A stretch of 64,000 bases of DNA from CAZEER01 sp964511215 (lineage in GTDB: Bacteria; Fidelibacterota; Marinisomatia; Marinisomatales; UBA1611), in the NCBI GenBank assembly GCA_964511215.1, contig CAZEER010000004.1:1-64000 (forward strand), written 5' to 3'. Each line of letters starts with the position of its first letter. Positions within the stretch are counted from its first letter, which is position 1. This document shows, in pieces, positions 1-8,439 of this stretch. Made by a program: the position numbers and the translations under genes. The notes under the pieces are model-generated. The model was not told the DNA's origin and ran no database searches. It worked only from the letters and a program-made list of their open reading frames with translations.

Positions 1-102
1 GTATTCATCATCTTCGTATTCATCATCTTCGTATTCATCATCTTCGTATTCATCATCTTCGTATTCATCATCTTCGTATTCATCATCTTCGTATTCATCA
101 TC
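1..102. repeat. 15-bp tandem repeat encoding Glu-Asp-Asp-Glu-Tyr
   Basis: Six perfect copies of GTATTCATCATCTTC occupy bases 1-90 and a seventh, diverging at its end, runs to about 102. On the minus strand each unit reads GAAGATGATGAATAC, that is EDDEY, so the array stays in frame and forms the acidic tail of the lipoprotein encoded there. The window starts inside the array, so the true copy number is unknown. Confidence 0.97.
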
Positions 103-485
103 TAACCATTCTTCATTATTATTATTGTCTTTGTCCCTTTCTTCTTCAGTATCAATAGATACTTTTTTATGATCAAGAATTGTAAAAGAGAATGTGTGAT
201 TTTCAACTTCATCGCCATATTTTGAGGTAACAAGTTCTATGGAATAATCTCCTGGATAATCAGGTATAAAAATCATTACCTGTCCTCCATCTGATGAATT
301 GAGATCTTTTGAACTTATTAAGGATCCATCTGGCTGATCTTTAAGAGACCAGAAATAATCAAAATCTTGAGCTTTATCAGGACTTGGGGCAGTTATTGTA
401 ATAGGCTCGCTAACGTATCCTTCGATACCATTGCCACTGCAGGACAATAAAAGCAAAAACGTTATGAGAGAATTGATTCTTCGCA
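1..485 (-). CDS. Putative lipoprotein with acidic EDDEY-repeat tail (3' end outside the window)
   Basis: The minus-strand frame opens with ATG at 485-483 and stays open to the window edge (161 codons), so the C-terminus is missing. The N-terminus (MRRINSLITFLLLLSC) is a classical lipoprotein signal with an LLSC lipobox and Cys16 as the lipidation site. Residues about 25-105 look like a PKD/Ig-type beta domain of the kind found in extracellular proteins, although I cannot name a family. A Asp/Asn/Glu-rich linker follows, then EDDEY repeats. The gene starts 14 bp after ndk ends and shares its strand, so it is probably the last gene of the pruA-ndk operon. An acidic tail could bind divalent cations, but that is inference; the function is unknown. 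Confidence 0.8.
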
Positions 486-498
486 TAAATGGAAAATA

Positions 499-924
499 TT
501 AGATGCTCAGAAGTTCACTATCTGTGAAGAAAAAGGCAATTTCTTTTTGAGCATTTTCATCACTATCTGAACCATGTACTGCATTTTCTTGCACATTTGT
601 AGCAAAATCCTTTCTAATTGTATTTTGTTTAGCATCTTCGGGATTTGTTGCACCAATCGTATCTCGCCAGGATTGAACAGCATTTTTTTTCTCTAAAGCC
701 AAAACCATGCAAGGGCCAGAGGTCATAAAAGCAATAAGGTCATTAAAGAAGGGTCTTTCTTTATGAATTGAATAAAATCCTTCGGCCTTCTCTTTAGTCA
801 TGTGTAATAATTTAGCTCCCAAAATATTGAAATTAGCTTTTAATATTCTATCATATATCTTCCCGGTATAACCATTTTTCACTGCATCAGGCTTAATAAT
901 AGCAAATGTTTTATTAGTATTCAT
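499..924 (-). CDS. ndk: Nucleoside diphosphate kinase
   Basis: This 141-residue cytosolic enzyme transfers the gamma phosphate of ATP to other (d)NDPs through a phosphohistidine. The N-terminal strand TFAIIKPDAV and the active-site segment NAVHGSDS, which carries the catalytic His near residue 117, are both intact. The length is normal for the family. It lies 8 bp downstream of sucD on the same strand. The link to succinyl-CoA synthetase is sensible because NDK equilibrates the nucleoside triphosphate that SucCD makes. There is nothing anomalous about the gene. Confidence 0.98.
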   Translation of the reverse strand: MNTNKTFAIIKPDAVKNGYTGKIYDRILKANFNILGAKLLHMTKEKAEGFYSIHKERPFFNDLIAFMTSGPCMVLALEKKNAVQSWRDTIGATNPEDAKQNTIRKDFATNVQENAVHGSDSDENAQKEIAFFFTDSELLSI

Positions 925-932
925 AATTATCC

Positions 933-1811
933 TTAATTTTTTATCGTTTTTTTCATTAATTCACCAATATCAGCTACAGATTCAGCCACACTAATACCAC
1001 ATTCACTTAGAATCGTCATTTTTGCTTCTGCTGTGTCATCTCCGCCTGAAACAATAGCTCCAGCATGTCCCATTCTTCTTCCTGGCGGAGCAGTTTGTCC
1101 TGCAATAAAACCAATAATGGGTTTAGACATATTATCTTTAGCCCAGCGTGCAGCTTCAATTTCCATCTGTCCACCGATTTCTCCTATAATAACTACACCT
1201 TCTGTTTCATTATCGTTTTCAAAAAGTTGGAGACAATCTTTCATGGTAGTGCCAATAATAGGATCGCCACCTATACCAATAGCAGTTGTTTGTCCGAGAC
1301 CGACATTAACTAACTGATCAATGGCTTCGTAGGTAAGAGTTCCTGATTTAGAAACAACACCGATATTGCCTTTTTTACAAATAAACCCTGGCATTATTCC
1401 TAGTTTACATTCATCAACGGTAATAATTCCTGGACAATTAGGACCAATCAAACGTGTATTATTTTGCTTAACAATATTTTTGACTTTTACCATATCATGT
1501 ATTGGAACACCTTCAGTAATGCAAACAATTACAGAAATTCCGGCATAACTGGCTTCAATGATAGCTTCAGCAGCAAATAGAGGTGGTACAAAAATAATAG
1601 AAGTATCTGCTTTAGTATTACTGATTGCTTCTTCAACAGAGTTGAAAACAGGCACTTGGTTTTGAAGAGTAGTTTGCCCACCTTTACCAGGTGTCACACC
1701 ACCTACGATATTTGTGCCATAGTCAAGCATTTGCTCTGTGTGGAACTGTCCTTCAGAACCTGTAATGCCTTGTACGACTATTTTTGAATCTTTATTTACA
1801 AGAATTGACAT
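933..1811 (-). CDS. sucD: Succinyl-CoA synthetase (succinate-CoA ligase) alpha subunit
   Basis: The 292-residue alpha subunit of the TCA-cycle ligase interconverts succinyl-CoA and succinate with substrate-level phosphorylation. An N-terminal CoA-binding Rossmann domain is followed by the ligase domain, and the phosphorylated His lies in GRRMGHAGAIVSGG near residue 248. A good Shine-Dalgarno sequence (AGGAGAT) precedes the ATG at 1811, which is one of the clearer ribosome sites in this window. sucC lies 9 bp upstream and ndk 8 bp downstream on the same strand, giving a sucC-sucD-ndk block. Confidence 0.98.
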   Translation of the reverse strand: MSILVNKDSKIVVQGITGSEGQFHTEQMLDYGTNIVGGVTPGKGGQTTLQNQVPVFNSVEEAISNTKADTSIIFVPPLFAAEAIIEASYAGISVIVCITEGVPIHDMVKVKNIVKQNNTRLIGPNCPGIITVDECKLGIMPGFICKKGNIGVVSKSGTLTYEAIDQLVNVGLGQTTAIGIGGDPIIGTTMKDCLQLFENDNETEGVVIIGEIGGQMEIEAARWAKDNMSKPIIGFIAGQTAPPGRRMGHAGAIVSGGDDTAEAKMTILSECGISVAESVADIGELMKKTIKN

Positions 1812-1820
1812 TTTTATCTC

Positions 1821-2987
1821 CTATGAATCTAGTATAGCTTGTACCACTGCCGTTGCAGCTTCTTTCATTCCTTTAGCAGGAATAATTGATACTCCAGAAT
1901 TATTCAATAATTTTTGAGCTTCTTCTGCATTAGTTCCTTCTAGTCTAACAACAACTGGTACATTCAAACCTAATTCTTTAACTGCATCAATAACTCCATT
2001 TGCAACTCGGTCACAACGTACAATTCCACCAAAAATGTTGATTAATACTGCTTTTACATTTTTATCAGATAGAATAATTCTAAAACCATTTTTTACAGTT
2101 TCAGCACTTGCAGTACCTCCAACATCTAGAAAATTAGCTGGGTCTCCACCTGCCAACTTTATGATATCCATAGTTGCCATAGCTAGCCCTGCACCATTAA
2201 CCATACAACCAACATTTCCTTCAAGTTTTATATAATTTAAATTATATTTTCCAGCCTCAACCTCCATTTCATCTTCTTCATTTAAATCTCTCATTTTAGT
2301 GACTTCTGTTTGTCTAAAAAGTGCATTACCATCAAAATTAAATTTTGAATCCAATGCAATCACATGTCCCTCTCCACTTAAGATAAGAGGGTTTATTTCA
2401 AGCAAAGATGCATCTGTGGATTGGTAACAGCTATACATTTTTAGGAAAATTGAAATAGCTTCCTTAAGGGCATTACCAGATAGATTTAAACCAAATGCCA
2501 ATTTTCGTGCCTGATAGGACTTCATACCTAACAGAGGATCAATCCAAACTTTAACTATTTTTTCAGGTGACTCAGCTGCAACTTTTTCAATTTCAACACC
2601 ACCTTCCTGAGATACCATGAAAACATCCATTTCTTTGCCACGGTCTAGAGTAATTGCAGCATAATATTCATCCGTTATATTTGCACCAGCTTCAATCAAT
2701 AGGCGCTTTACTTCTCTTCCTTGGGATCCAGTTTGGTGAGTAACAAGAGTCATCCCTAACATTTCTGATGCTAAAGATTCAACCTCAGCTCTATTATGAG
2801 CTATTTTAACACCACCACCCTTTCCTCTACCCCCAGCATGAATCTGTGCTTTAACAACAACTGTATTAGAATCAAGCTTATCATATGCTGTTAGAGCTTC
2901 ATCAATACTAAAAGCTGGAATACCTTTTGGTGTTGGAATATCATACTTTTGAAAAATTTGTTTCCCTTGATACTCATGTATTTTCAT
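1821..2987 (-). CDS. sucC: Succinyl-CoA synthetase (ADP-forming) beta subunit
   Basis: This 388-residue beta subunit has the ATP-grasp domain at the N-terminus (KIHEYQGKQIFQKY; AQIHAGGRGKGGGVK) and the C-terminal CoA-ligase domain (GCMVNGAGLAMATMD; NIFGGIVRCDRVANGV). The length and motifs match the bacterial family. It pairs with sucD, which starts 9 bp after the sucC stop. The start at 2987 follows AAGGAA, a weak ribosome-binding site. It lies 2 bp after arcC, so the whole set is probably one transcript. Confidence 0.98.
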   Translation of the reverse strand: MKIHEYQGKQIFQKYDIPTPKGIPAFSIDEALTAYDKLDSNTVVVKAQIHAGGRGKGGGVKIAHNRAEVESLASEMLGMTLVTHQTGSQGREVKRLLIEAGANITDEYYAAITLDRGKEMDVFMVSQEGGVEIEKVAAESPEKIVKVWIDPLLGMKSYQARKLAFGLNLSGNALKEAISIFLKMYSCYQSTDASLLEINPLILSGEGHVIALDSKFNFDGNALFRQTEVTKMRDLNEEDEMEVEAGKYNLNYIKLEGNVGCMVNGAGLAMATMDIIKLAGGDPANFLDVGGTASAETVKNGFRIILSDKNVKAVLINIFGGIVRCDRVANGVIDAVKELGLNVPVVVRLEGTNAEEAQKLLNNSGVSIIPAKGMKEAATAVVQAILDS

Positions 2988-2989
2988 AC

Positions 2990-3934
2990 TTAGTTCCTTA
3001 TTATTGTGCCTGCAGCTCCAATGAGTGCTTTTTTTATGTATGGAATAGAGGTAATTACTACTTTTTTACCATGATATTTTAAAAAGTGTATAGCTGCCTT
3101 TATTTTAGGCTCAATACTTCCTTTTTGAAATTCACCATTATGATAATATTCTTCTAATTTAGATTTTGTTATAGTTTTTAGTTTTTCTTGCTTATCAGTA
3201 CCATAATGCAAAAAAATAGAATCAACATCAGTAATTATCCATAGCTCTTGTGCTTTTATGATACGACCAATTTTTGCGGCAGAATAATCTTTATCTATTA
3301 CACCATCTAAACCTTCCAAATGGCCTAAATCATTATTATAGACTGGAATACCTCCACCACCTGATGCAATGACAATAGTGCCACGATCAACTAAAGCTTT
3401 AATTGATTGACCATGCATAATATATTTAGGCATAGGAGAGGAAACAACGCGACGCCATTCTCCAGATTCTTGTTCTTTTACATCCCATCCAAAAAGTTTA
3501 GCCTTTTTTAAAGCTTCTACTTTTGTAAATCTTGGACCAACAAATTTATCGGAATTTCTTATTGCAGGATCTTGATCATCCACTATAACCTGCGAGATTA
3601 ACGAAACAACTTCTCTATCAATATTAAGATCTCTAAGTTTATTTTGCAGTGATTGCTGAATCATATAGCCTATAGTTCCCTGAGTTGCTGCTACACAAAC
3701 GCCCAATGGTAAAGGTGGAATATCATTGTAAGTTAAATCCATTCGAAAAAGTTCATTGCCTACCTGAGGCCCATTACCATGATTAATACATAAATTATAA
3801 CCTCGTTCTATAAAATGGCTAATTTTTTCAAGTGCCTCGCGAGTATGCGCAAATTGTTGAGAGATAGTACCAATTTCATTCTTTGGCGATAGACTATTAC
3901 CACCCATGGCAATCATTGCAGTTCTTATTGGCAA
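2990..3934 (-). CDS. arcC: Carbamate kinase
   Basis: This 314-residue amino-acid-kinase-fold protein interconverts carbamoyl phosphate plus ADP with carbamate plus ATP. The opening AMIAMGGNSLSPKNEIGT is the carbamate kinase glycine loop. NHGNGPQVGNE, ASGGGGIPVY and the closing KKALIGAAGTIIRN segment are also diagnostic. Carbamate kinase usually ends arginine or agmatine deiminase routes, but no arcA, arcB or agmatinase gene is nearby. Here it sits directly (no intergenic base) behind pruA and 2 bp before sucC, which suggests a role in arginine/ornithine/proline breakdown. That role is inferred from context. Confidence 0.95.
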   Translation of the reverse strand: MPIRTAMIAMGGNSLSPKNEIGTISQQFAHTREALEKISHFIERGYNLCINHGNGPQVGNELFRMDLTYNDIPPLPLGVCVAATQGTIGYMIQQSLQNKLRDLNIDREVVSLISQVIVDDQDPAIRNSDKFVGPRFTKVEALKKAKLFGWDVKEQESGEWRRVVSSPMPKYIMHGQSIKALVDRGTIVIASGGGGIPVYNNDLGHLEGLDGVIDKDYSAAKIGRIIKAQELWIITDVDSIFLHYGTDKQEKLKTITKSKLEEYYHNGEFQKGSIEPKIKAAIHFLKYHGKKVVITSIPYIKKALIGAAGTIIRN

Positions 3935-5557
3935 TTAATCCTCATTCAAGAAAGGATAACGATAATCCCTTGGTGTATTAAAAGTTTCTTTTATGGTTCT
4001 AATAGATATCCATCGTTGAAGATTTAATTCAGAACCGGCTTTATCATTGGTGCCTGATGCTCTGCTTCCACCAAATGGTTGTTGACCTACCACTGCACCT
4101 GTTGGTTTATCATTAATATAAAAGTTTCCAGCTGCATGTTTTAAATGATTTTTTGCATGCAAAATTGCATTTTTATCCTTTGCCATAACGCATCCTGTCA
4201 AGGCATAGGGGGAGGTATTATCAACTAAATCAAGAGTACTTTCCCAGTCTGATGGATCGTATAAATAGATTGTTAATACTGGTCCAAATATTTCTTCTTT
4301 CATAGTTCTAAAATATGGATCTGTAGTTAAGATTGTTGTAGGTTGAATGAAATAACCAATTTTATCATTGTAAGTCCCACCTGAAATAATATCAGCATCC
4401 TTAGAGTCTTTTGCATATTCTATATACTCTACAATTGAATCGAATGCTTTTTTATCAATTACCGCATTTACAAAATTGCTAAAATCTCTCGGCGAACCAA
4501 CTTTTATAGTATTAACCTCAGCAAGATATTTTATTTTTAGTTTTTCCCATATATTTTTTGGGATGTAAGCCCTAGACATAGCGGAACACTTTTGACCCTG
4601 AAATTCAAAAGCACCACGAATCATAGCAGTGCTTAATTCATCAAGATTGACTGATTCATGTGCTATGCAGAAATCTTTACCACCAGTTTCACCTACAATT
4701 CTAGGATACGTTTTATATTTTTTTATTTTAGTACCAATCGTTTTCCATATATGTTGAAATGTTTCTGTAGAACCTGTGAAATGGACTCCTGCAAGGTTAG
4801 GATTTTCAAGTATAGGATTTCCGACAGTTTTACCTGAACCCGGTAGAAAATTAATTACGCCACTTGGAAGTCCTGCCTCCTGAAGCATTTTCATTAGATA
4901 ATAGCAAGGAAGAACAGCACTTGATGCCGGTTTCCATAATGAGACATTTCCCATTAGAGCAGGGGCAGTAGGTAGGTTTCCAGCTATTGAGGTGAAATTA
5001 AAAGGTGTGATTGCAAAAATAAATCCTTCAAGGGGACGATATTCAAGATGATTAAACATACCTTCAGGAGAAATAAGTGGCTGGTTATTATAAATATTCT
5101 CAGCAAATTGGGCATTAAAATTAAAAAAATCAATTAGTTCACATGCAGAATCAATTTCGGCTTGGAAAGCATTTTTACTTTGGTTTAACATTGTAGCTGC
5201 ATTGATAGTATCTCTCCATGGTCCTTGGAGTAATCGTGCGGCATTTCGAAAAATAGTAGTTCGTTCTTCTAACGATGTTATCGACCAACTTTTCCATGTA
5301 TCCATGGCATTAATAATTGCCATGTCAATTTCTTTTTTTCCTGCTTTATAATATTTTGCAAGAATATGTTTATTGTCATGGGGCATAACACATGAACCTG
5401 AATCATCTGTTTTTATTTCTTGTCCGCCAATAATCACAGGAATTTCAATTACTTCATTAGCCATTTGGTCATATTTTTCTTGAAGGCTTATTCTATCTAT
5501 TGACCCAGGTTCATAAGATTTTATGGGTTCATTAACTGCAATATTTGAATAATTCAT
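3935..5557 (-). CDS. pruA: 1-pyrroline-5-carboxylate dehydrogenase (group 1, mitochondrial type)
   Basis: This 540-residue aldehyde dehydrogenase oxidises glutamate semialdehyde (P5C) to glutamate with NAD+, the last step of proline and arginine catabolism. The conserved NAD-site glycine motif FTGSTETF, the general base in VGETGGKD and the nucleophile Cys in FQGQKCSAMSRAYIP are all present, as is the C-terminal QQPFGGSRASGTNDKAG segment. The roughly 540-residue length is that of the stand-alone group-1 (ALDH4A1-like) enzymes, not the PutA fusion, and no proline dehydrogenase gene is visible. The gene heads the operon, with an 87-bp AT-rich gap upstream that probably holds the promoter. Confidence 0.95.
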   Translation of the reverse strand: MNYSNIAVNEPIKSYEPGSIDRISLQEKYDQMANEVIEIPVIIGGQEIKTDDSGSCVMPHDNKHILAKYYKAGKKEIDMAIINAMDTWKSWSITSLEERTTIFRNAARLLQGPWRDTINAATMLNQSKNAFQAEIDSACELIDFFNFNAQFAENIYNNQPLISPEGMFNHLEYRPLEGFIFAITPFNFTSIAGNLPTAPALMGNVSLWKPASSAVLPCYYLMKMLQEAGLPSGVINFLPGSGKTVGNPILENPNLAGVHFTGSTETFQHIWKTIGTKIKKYKTYPRIVGETGGKDFCIAHESVNLDELSTAMIRGAFEFQGQKCSAMSRAYIPKNIWEKLKIKYLAEVNTIKVGSPRDFSNFVNAVIDKKAFDSIVEYIEYAKDSKDADIISGGTYNDKIGYFIQPTTILTTDPYFRTMKEEIFGPVLTIYLYDPSDWESTLDLVDNTSPYALTGCVMAKDKNAILHAKNHLKHAAGNFYINDKPTGAVVGQQPFGGSRASGTNDKAGSELNLQRWISIRTIKETFNTPRDYRYPFLNED

Positions 5558-5644
5558 AATTAATTTTAAATACTAAAGAAAATCTGATAAAATTACCGGA
5601 TAATATAAGTGATAACAAGTTTGAGTATTGTTATAAAAATAATA

Positions 5645-6625
5645 TTACACTTTTTTTTCAGCATCCAATTTGAATTGATTTAATATTGAACGCATTATTC
5701 TAAGATCAGGTGCAGTAACTAGGTTTTTCCTATAACCCGCAGCACCAGGGAATCCTTTAATATAATTTGCGAAATGTTTTCGCATAAGATTTGCACCTGT
5801 CTTTTCTCCACGATTTTGAAGCAATAGATTAAAATGACGATTGCATGTTTTTGCGATCTCTAAAAGAGAAGGGGGGTCTGGTTGCTTTCCTCCTTTTAAT
5901 TTTGCAATTGCGTCTCTAAAAAACCAAGGATTACCCTGAGCAGCCCGTCCCACCATTACTGCATTACACCCTGTTGTTTCAAACATTCGCATCATATCAT
6001 CAGGTGTCTTGACATCACCGTTACCAATAATTGGTATAGAACAGGCTTCTTTAAGTTCCTTAATGTATTTCCAATTTGCACTACCTGTATAGCGTTGGTT
6101 AGTTGTTCTAGGATGTAGTGTTATGGCTTTAACTCCAATTTTTTCAAGTAATTCACCTGATTCAGGAATTACAATGGTATGTTGATCCCACCCTAAACGC
6201 ATTTTTACAGTCACAGGGATATCAGGAACAGATTCGACAACTGCAGAGGTTATATCATCCATAATACATAAATCTTTTAATGCTGCAGATCCTGCTCCTC
6301 GTTTAGTTATCTTTGGTACAGGACAACCATAATTTATATCTATTATATCAGGTTTAAATGTATTAGAAACATATTTTGCAGCTTTACTCATAATTTCTGG
6401 ACTATTTCCAAAAATTTGAACGCCTATTGGACGTTCAATATTTTTGAAATGAATCATATCTAAAGTTTTTGAATTTTCTCTGATTATACCATCAGCTGAA
6501 ACAAACTCAGAATAAACAACACCAGCACCCATTTCCTTACAAAGAATTCTAAACGGATAATCTGTTATCCCTGCCATTGGTGCAAGTAAAATAGGTGTTT
6601 TAATTTTTAAATTTCCAATATTCAT
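5645..6625 (-). CDS. dusB: tRNA-dihydrouridine synthase (DusB/Nifr3 family)
   Basis: This flavoprotein reduces uridines in the tRNA D-loop. PILLAPMAGITDYPFR (FMN barrel start), the DINYGCPVPKITKRGAGSA segment with the catalytic Cys, KMRLGWD, LHPRT and IGNGDV are all conserved. I place the start at the ATG at 6625 because MNIGNLKIKTPILLAPMAG aligns with the usual DusB N-terminus and gives 326 residues. The same frame stays open upstream to an ATG at 6748 (367 residues) but adds 41 residues with no family counterpart. Neither start has a convincing Shine-Dalgarno sequence. The gene is divergent from rpmB. Confidence 0.93.
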   Translation of the reverse strand: MNIGNLKIKTPILLAPMAGITDYPFRILCKEMGAGVVYSEFVSADGIIRENSKTLDMIHFKNIERPIGVQIFGNSPEIMSKAAKYVSNTFKPDIIDINYGCPVPKITKRGAGSAALKDLCIMDDITSAVVESVPDIPVTVKMRLGWDQHTIVIPESGELLEKIGVKAITLHPRTTNQRYTGSANWKYIKELKEACSIPIIGNGDVKTPDDMMRMFETTGCNAVMVGRAAQGNPWFFRDAIAKLKGGKQPDPPSLLEIAKTCNRHFNLLLQNRGEKTGANLMRKHFANYIKGFPGAAGYRKNLVTAPDLRIMRSILNQFKLDAEKKV

Positions 6626-6828
6626 AAAATGTAATGAAGATATTTTATGAAATTTAATGTTCTTTTCCTTTAATCTTAAAAAAGAAATACCCCCTAATGG
6701 TGTAATCACATAGTCATCAGCTAGGTCTAGCACATTTTGCCATTTCATTTATGAAATAAAATTTGAAAGTGCTACATGAATACATTAAATTCCCGGACTT
6801 TTTTTAACAAAATTAAATTTAATCAATT

Positions 6829-7065
6829 ATGAGTAGAGTGTGTGACGTAACGGGTAAGAAACCAATGTTTGGCAATAATGTAAGTCATGCGAATAACAAG
6901 ACTAGGCGCCGATTCAATATTAACCTGCAAAAAAAGAAATTTTGGTTACCCAATGAGAGCCGTTATATTACATTAAGAGTTTCTACCCGAGGGATTCGAA
7001 TAATTGATAAGAAGGGAATTACCCAAGTCGTCCAAAAATTAAGAAAAAAAGGTATTAAAGTTTAA
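6829..7065 (+). CDS. rpmB: 50S ribosomal protein L28
   Basis: The 78-residue product is a typical L28 of the large ribosomal subunit: MSRVCDVTGKKPMFGNNVSH at the N-terminus, then NKTRRRFNINLQ and LRVSTRGIRIIDKKG. It is a single plus-strand gene between the divergent dusB and the convergent ftsZ, with its own terminator 36 bp downstream. The CxxCGK-type zinc motif of some L28 proteins is absent; only one Cys remains in CDVTGK. Confidence 0.98.
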   Translation: MSRVCDVTGKKPMFGNNVSHANNKTRRRFNINLQKKKFWLPNESRYITLRVSTRGIRIIDKKGITQVVQKLRKKGIKV

Positions 7066-7100
7066 AAGAGTTTTCAAAGATTAAATTAAAATTCCATTTA

Positions 7101-7133
7101 ATGCCCCTTAAATTAATTTAAGGGGCATTTTTT
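7101..7133 (+). terminator. Rho-independent terminator after rpmB
   Basis: ATGCCCCTTAAATT is followed directly by its exact reverse complement (7101-7128) and then a T-run to 7133. The GC-rich base of the stem and the U-tract make it a good intrinsic terminator for rpmB. It lies between convergent rpmB and ftsZ; on the opposite strand it lacks a T-run, so a role for ftsZ is less likely. Confidence 0.9.
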
Positions 7134-7200
7134 AGTTAAAAGGAAGTATCTCATTTAAGAAAATTCTTTTATTTTTATGCTAATCTTAATTTTAGACTCC

Positions 7201-8412
7201 CTAATCATGTTGCCTTCTAATAAAAGCTGGAATCTGTAGATCATTGCCATAAATTACTGGTGCATCGCTCGTGTCGTCAAAGGTCAAGACTGGTTTTTCA
7301 TCTTCTTCGACATCTTCAATATTATTTTCAAGGTTTTCTTTTTGTGCATGTAGTGGTTTATTTATTAATTCCTGTAGCTGTCGAGTAGGTGGTGTGTCGA
7401 TTGTTCGCATTTCAGGTTTACCATGCAAATCATCTGATTGTGAAGTAACCTTTGGTATATTAAATCCAGTTGCAATAACTGTCACTCGAATTTCATTTTC
7501 CAATGTAGGATCAATAACCGCACCAAAAATGATATTTGCTGAAGCTCCTGCTTCTTCAAATATTATACTAGTTGCTTCATTTGCTTCCATAAGTGTTAGA
7601 TCATTACCTCCAGTTATATTTACCAAAACTCCTTGAGCTCCTTTGATTGTAGCATCATCTAAAAGAGGACTTGAAATAGCCTGTTGAGCCGCTAAAACTG
7701 CTCGTTCTTCTCCAGAGGCTATTCCAGTTCCCATAATTGCCTCACCCATGTTTTTCATGATTGTTTCAACATCTGCAAAATCAAGATTTATAACTCCTTG
7801 AACATTAATTAGATCTGAGATTCCTTTTGCAGCTTGATGAAGAATGGTGTCAGCCATCTGAAATGCTTCTGGTAGAGTAGTTGATTTGTCTACAATTGAT
7901 ATTAGCTTTTGGTTTGGGATTGCAATGAGTGTATCACAGGCTTTTTTCATTTCTGACATACCCTCTAATGCTCTATTCATCCTTTTTGGTCCCTCAAAAC
8001 TAAAAGGAAGAGTTACAATTCCAACTGTTAATATTCCCAGCTCTCTAGAGATTTGAGAAATTACAGGTGCTGCACCTGTTCCAGTTCCACCTCCTAATCC
8101 AGCTGTAATAAAAACCATATCAGCTCCATCTAATAATGAAGTTACTGCCTCCTTGTCAGCTTCAACTGCTTCTTTACCAACATTAGAATTCGCACCAGCA
8201 CCAAGTCCTTTAGTTAAATTCTTACCAATTTGGATTTTTTGTTCTGATGGATTACTATCAAGGTCTTGAGCATCAGTATTAATGGCGATAAAATCCACAC
8301 CTTGCATCCCGGATGTAATCATTCTTGTTACAGCATTACCTCCCGCTCCTCCAACTCCGACTACTTTGAGTTTCGCTTTTTGTTCACTTAGACTATCAAA
8401 TTCAAACAACAT
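7201..8412 (-). CDS. ftsZ: Cell division protein FtsZ
   Basis: This tubulin-like GTPase polymerises into the cytokinetic ring. The 403-residue product has VVGVGGAGGNAV (GTP-binding loop), the tubulin signature GLGGGTGTGAAP near residue 105, the T7 loop NLDFADV and a variable acidic linker. It ends with IPAFIRRQ, the conserved C-terminal peptide that binds FtsA. It is the last gene of the dcw cluster, 27 bp after ftsA. All key residues are present. Confidence 0.99.
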   Translation of the reverse strand: MLFEFDSLSEQKAKLKVVGVGGAGGNAVTRMITSGMQGVDFIAINTDAQDLDSNPSEQKIQIGKNLTKGLGAGANSNVGKEAVEADKEAVTSLLDGADMVFITAGLGGGTGTGAAPVISQISRELGILTVGIVTLPFSFEGPKRMNRALEGMSEMKKACDTLIAIPNQKLISIVDKSTTLPEAFQMADTILHQAAKGISDLINVQGVINLDFADVETIMKNMGEAIMGTGIASGEERAVLAAQQAISSPLLDDATIKGAQGVLVNITGGNDLTLMEANEATSIIFEEAGASANIIFGAVIDPTLENEIRVTVIATGFNIPKVTSQSDDLHGKPEMRTIDTPPTRQLQELINKPLHAQKENLENNIEDVEEDEKPVLTFDDTSDAPVIYGNDLQIPAFIRRQHD

Positions 8413-8439
8413 GACGTGCTCCTTATTTTACTGGTTTGG

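Noticed and set aside
1..102. CRISPR array
   Set aside because: Units are only 15 bp, contiguous without spacers, and in frame with a coding sequence.
1033..1317. Plus-strand open frames across sucD
   Set aside because: They are antisense shadows of the well-supported sucD gene with no family likeness.
6626..6748. Longer dusB start
   Set aside because: The 41 extra residues do not resemble DusB, whose normal N-terminus begins at 6625; kept only as an alternative.
7101..7133. Terminator for ftsZ
   Set aside because: The T-run is only on the rpmB side; on the ftsZ strand the stem is not followed by T residues.
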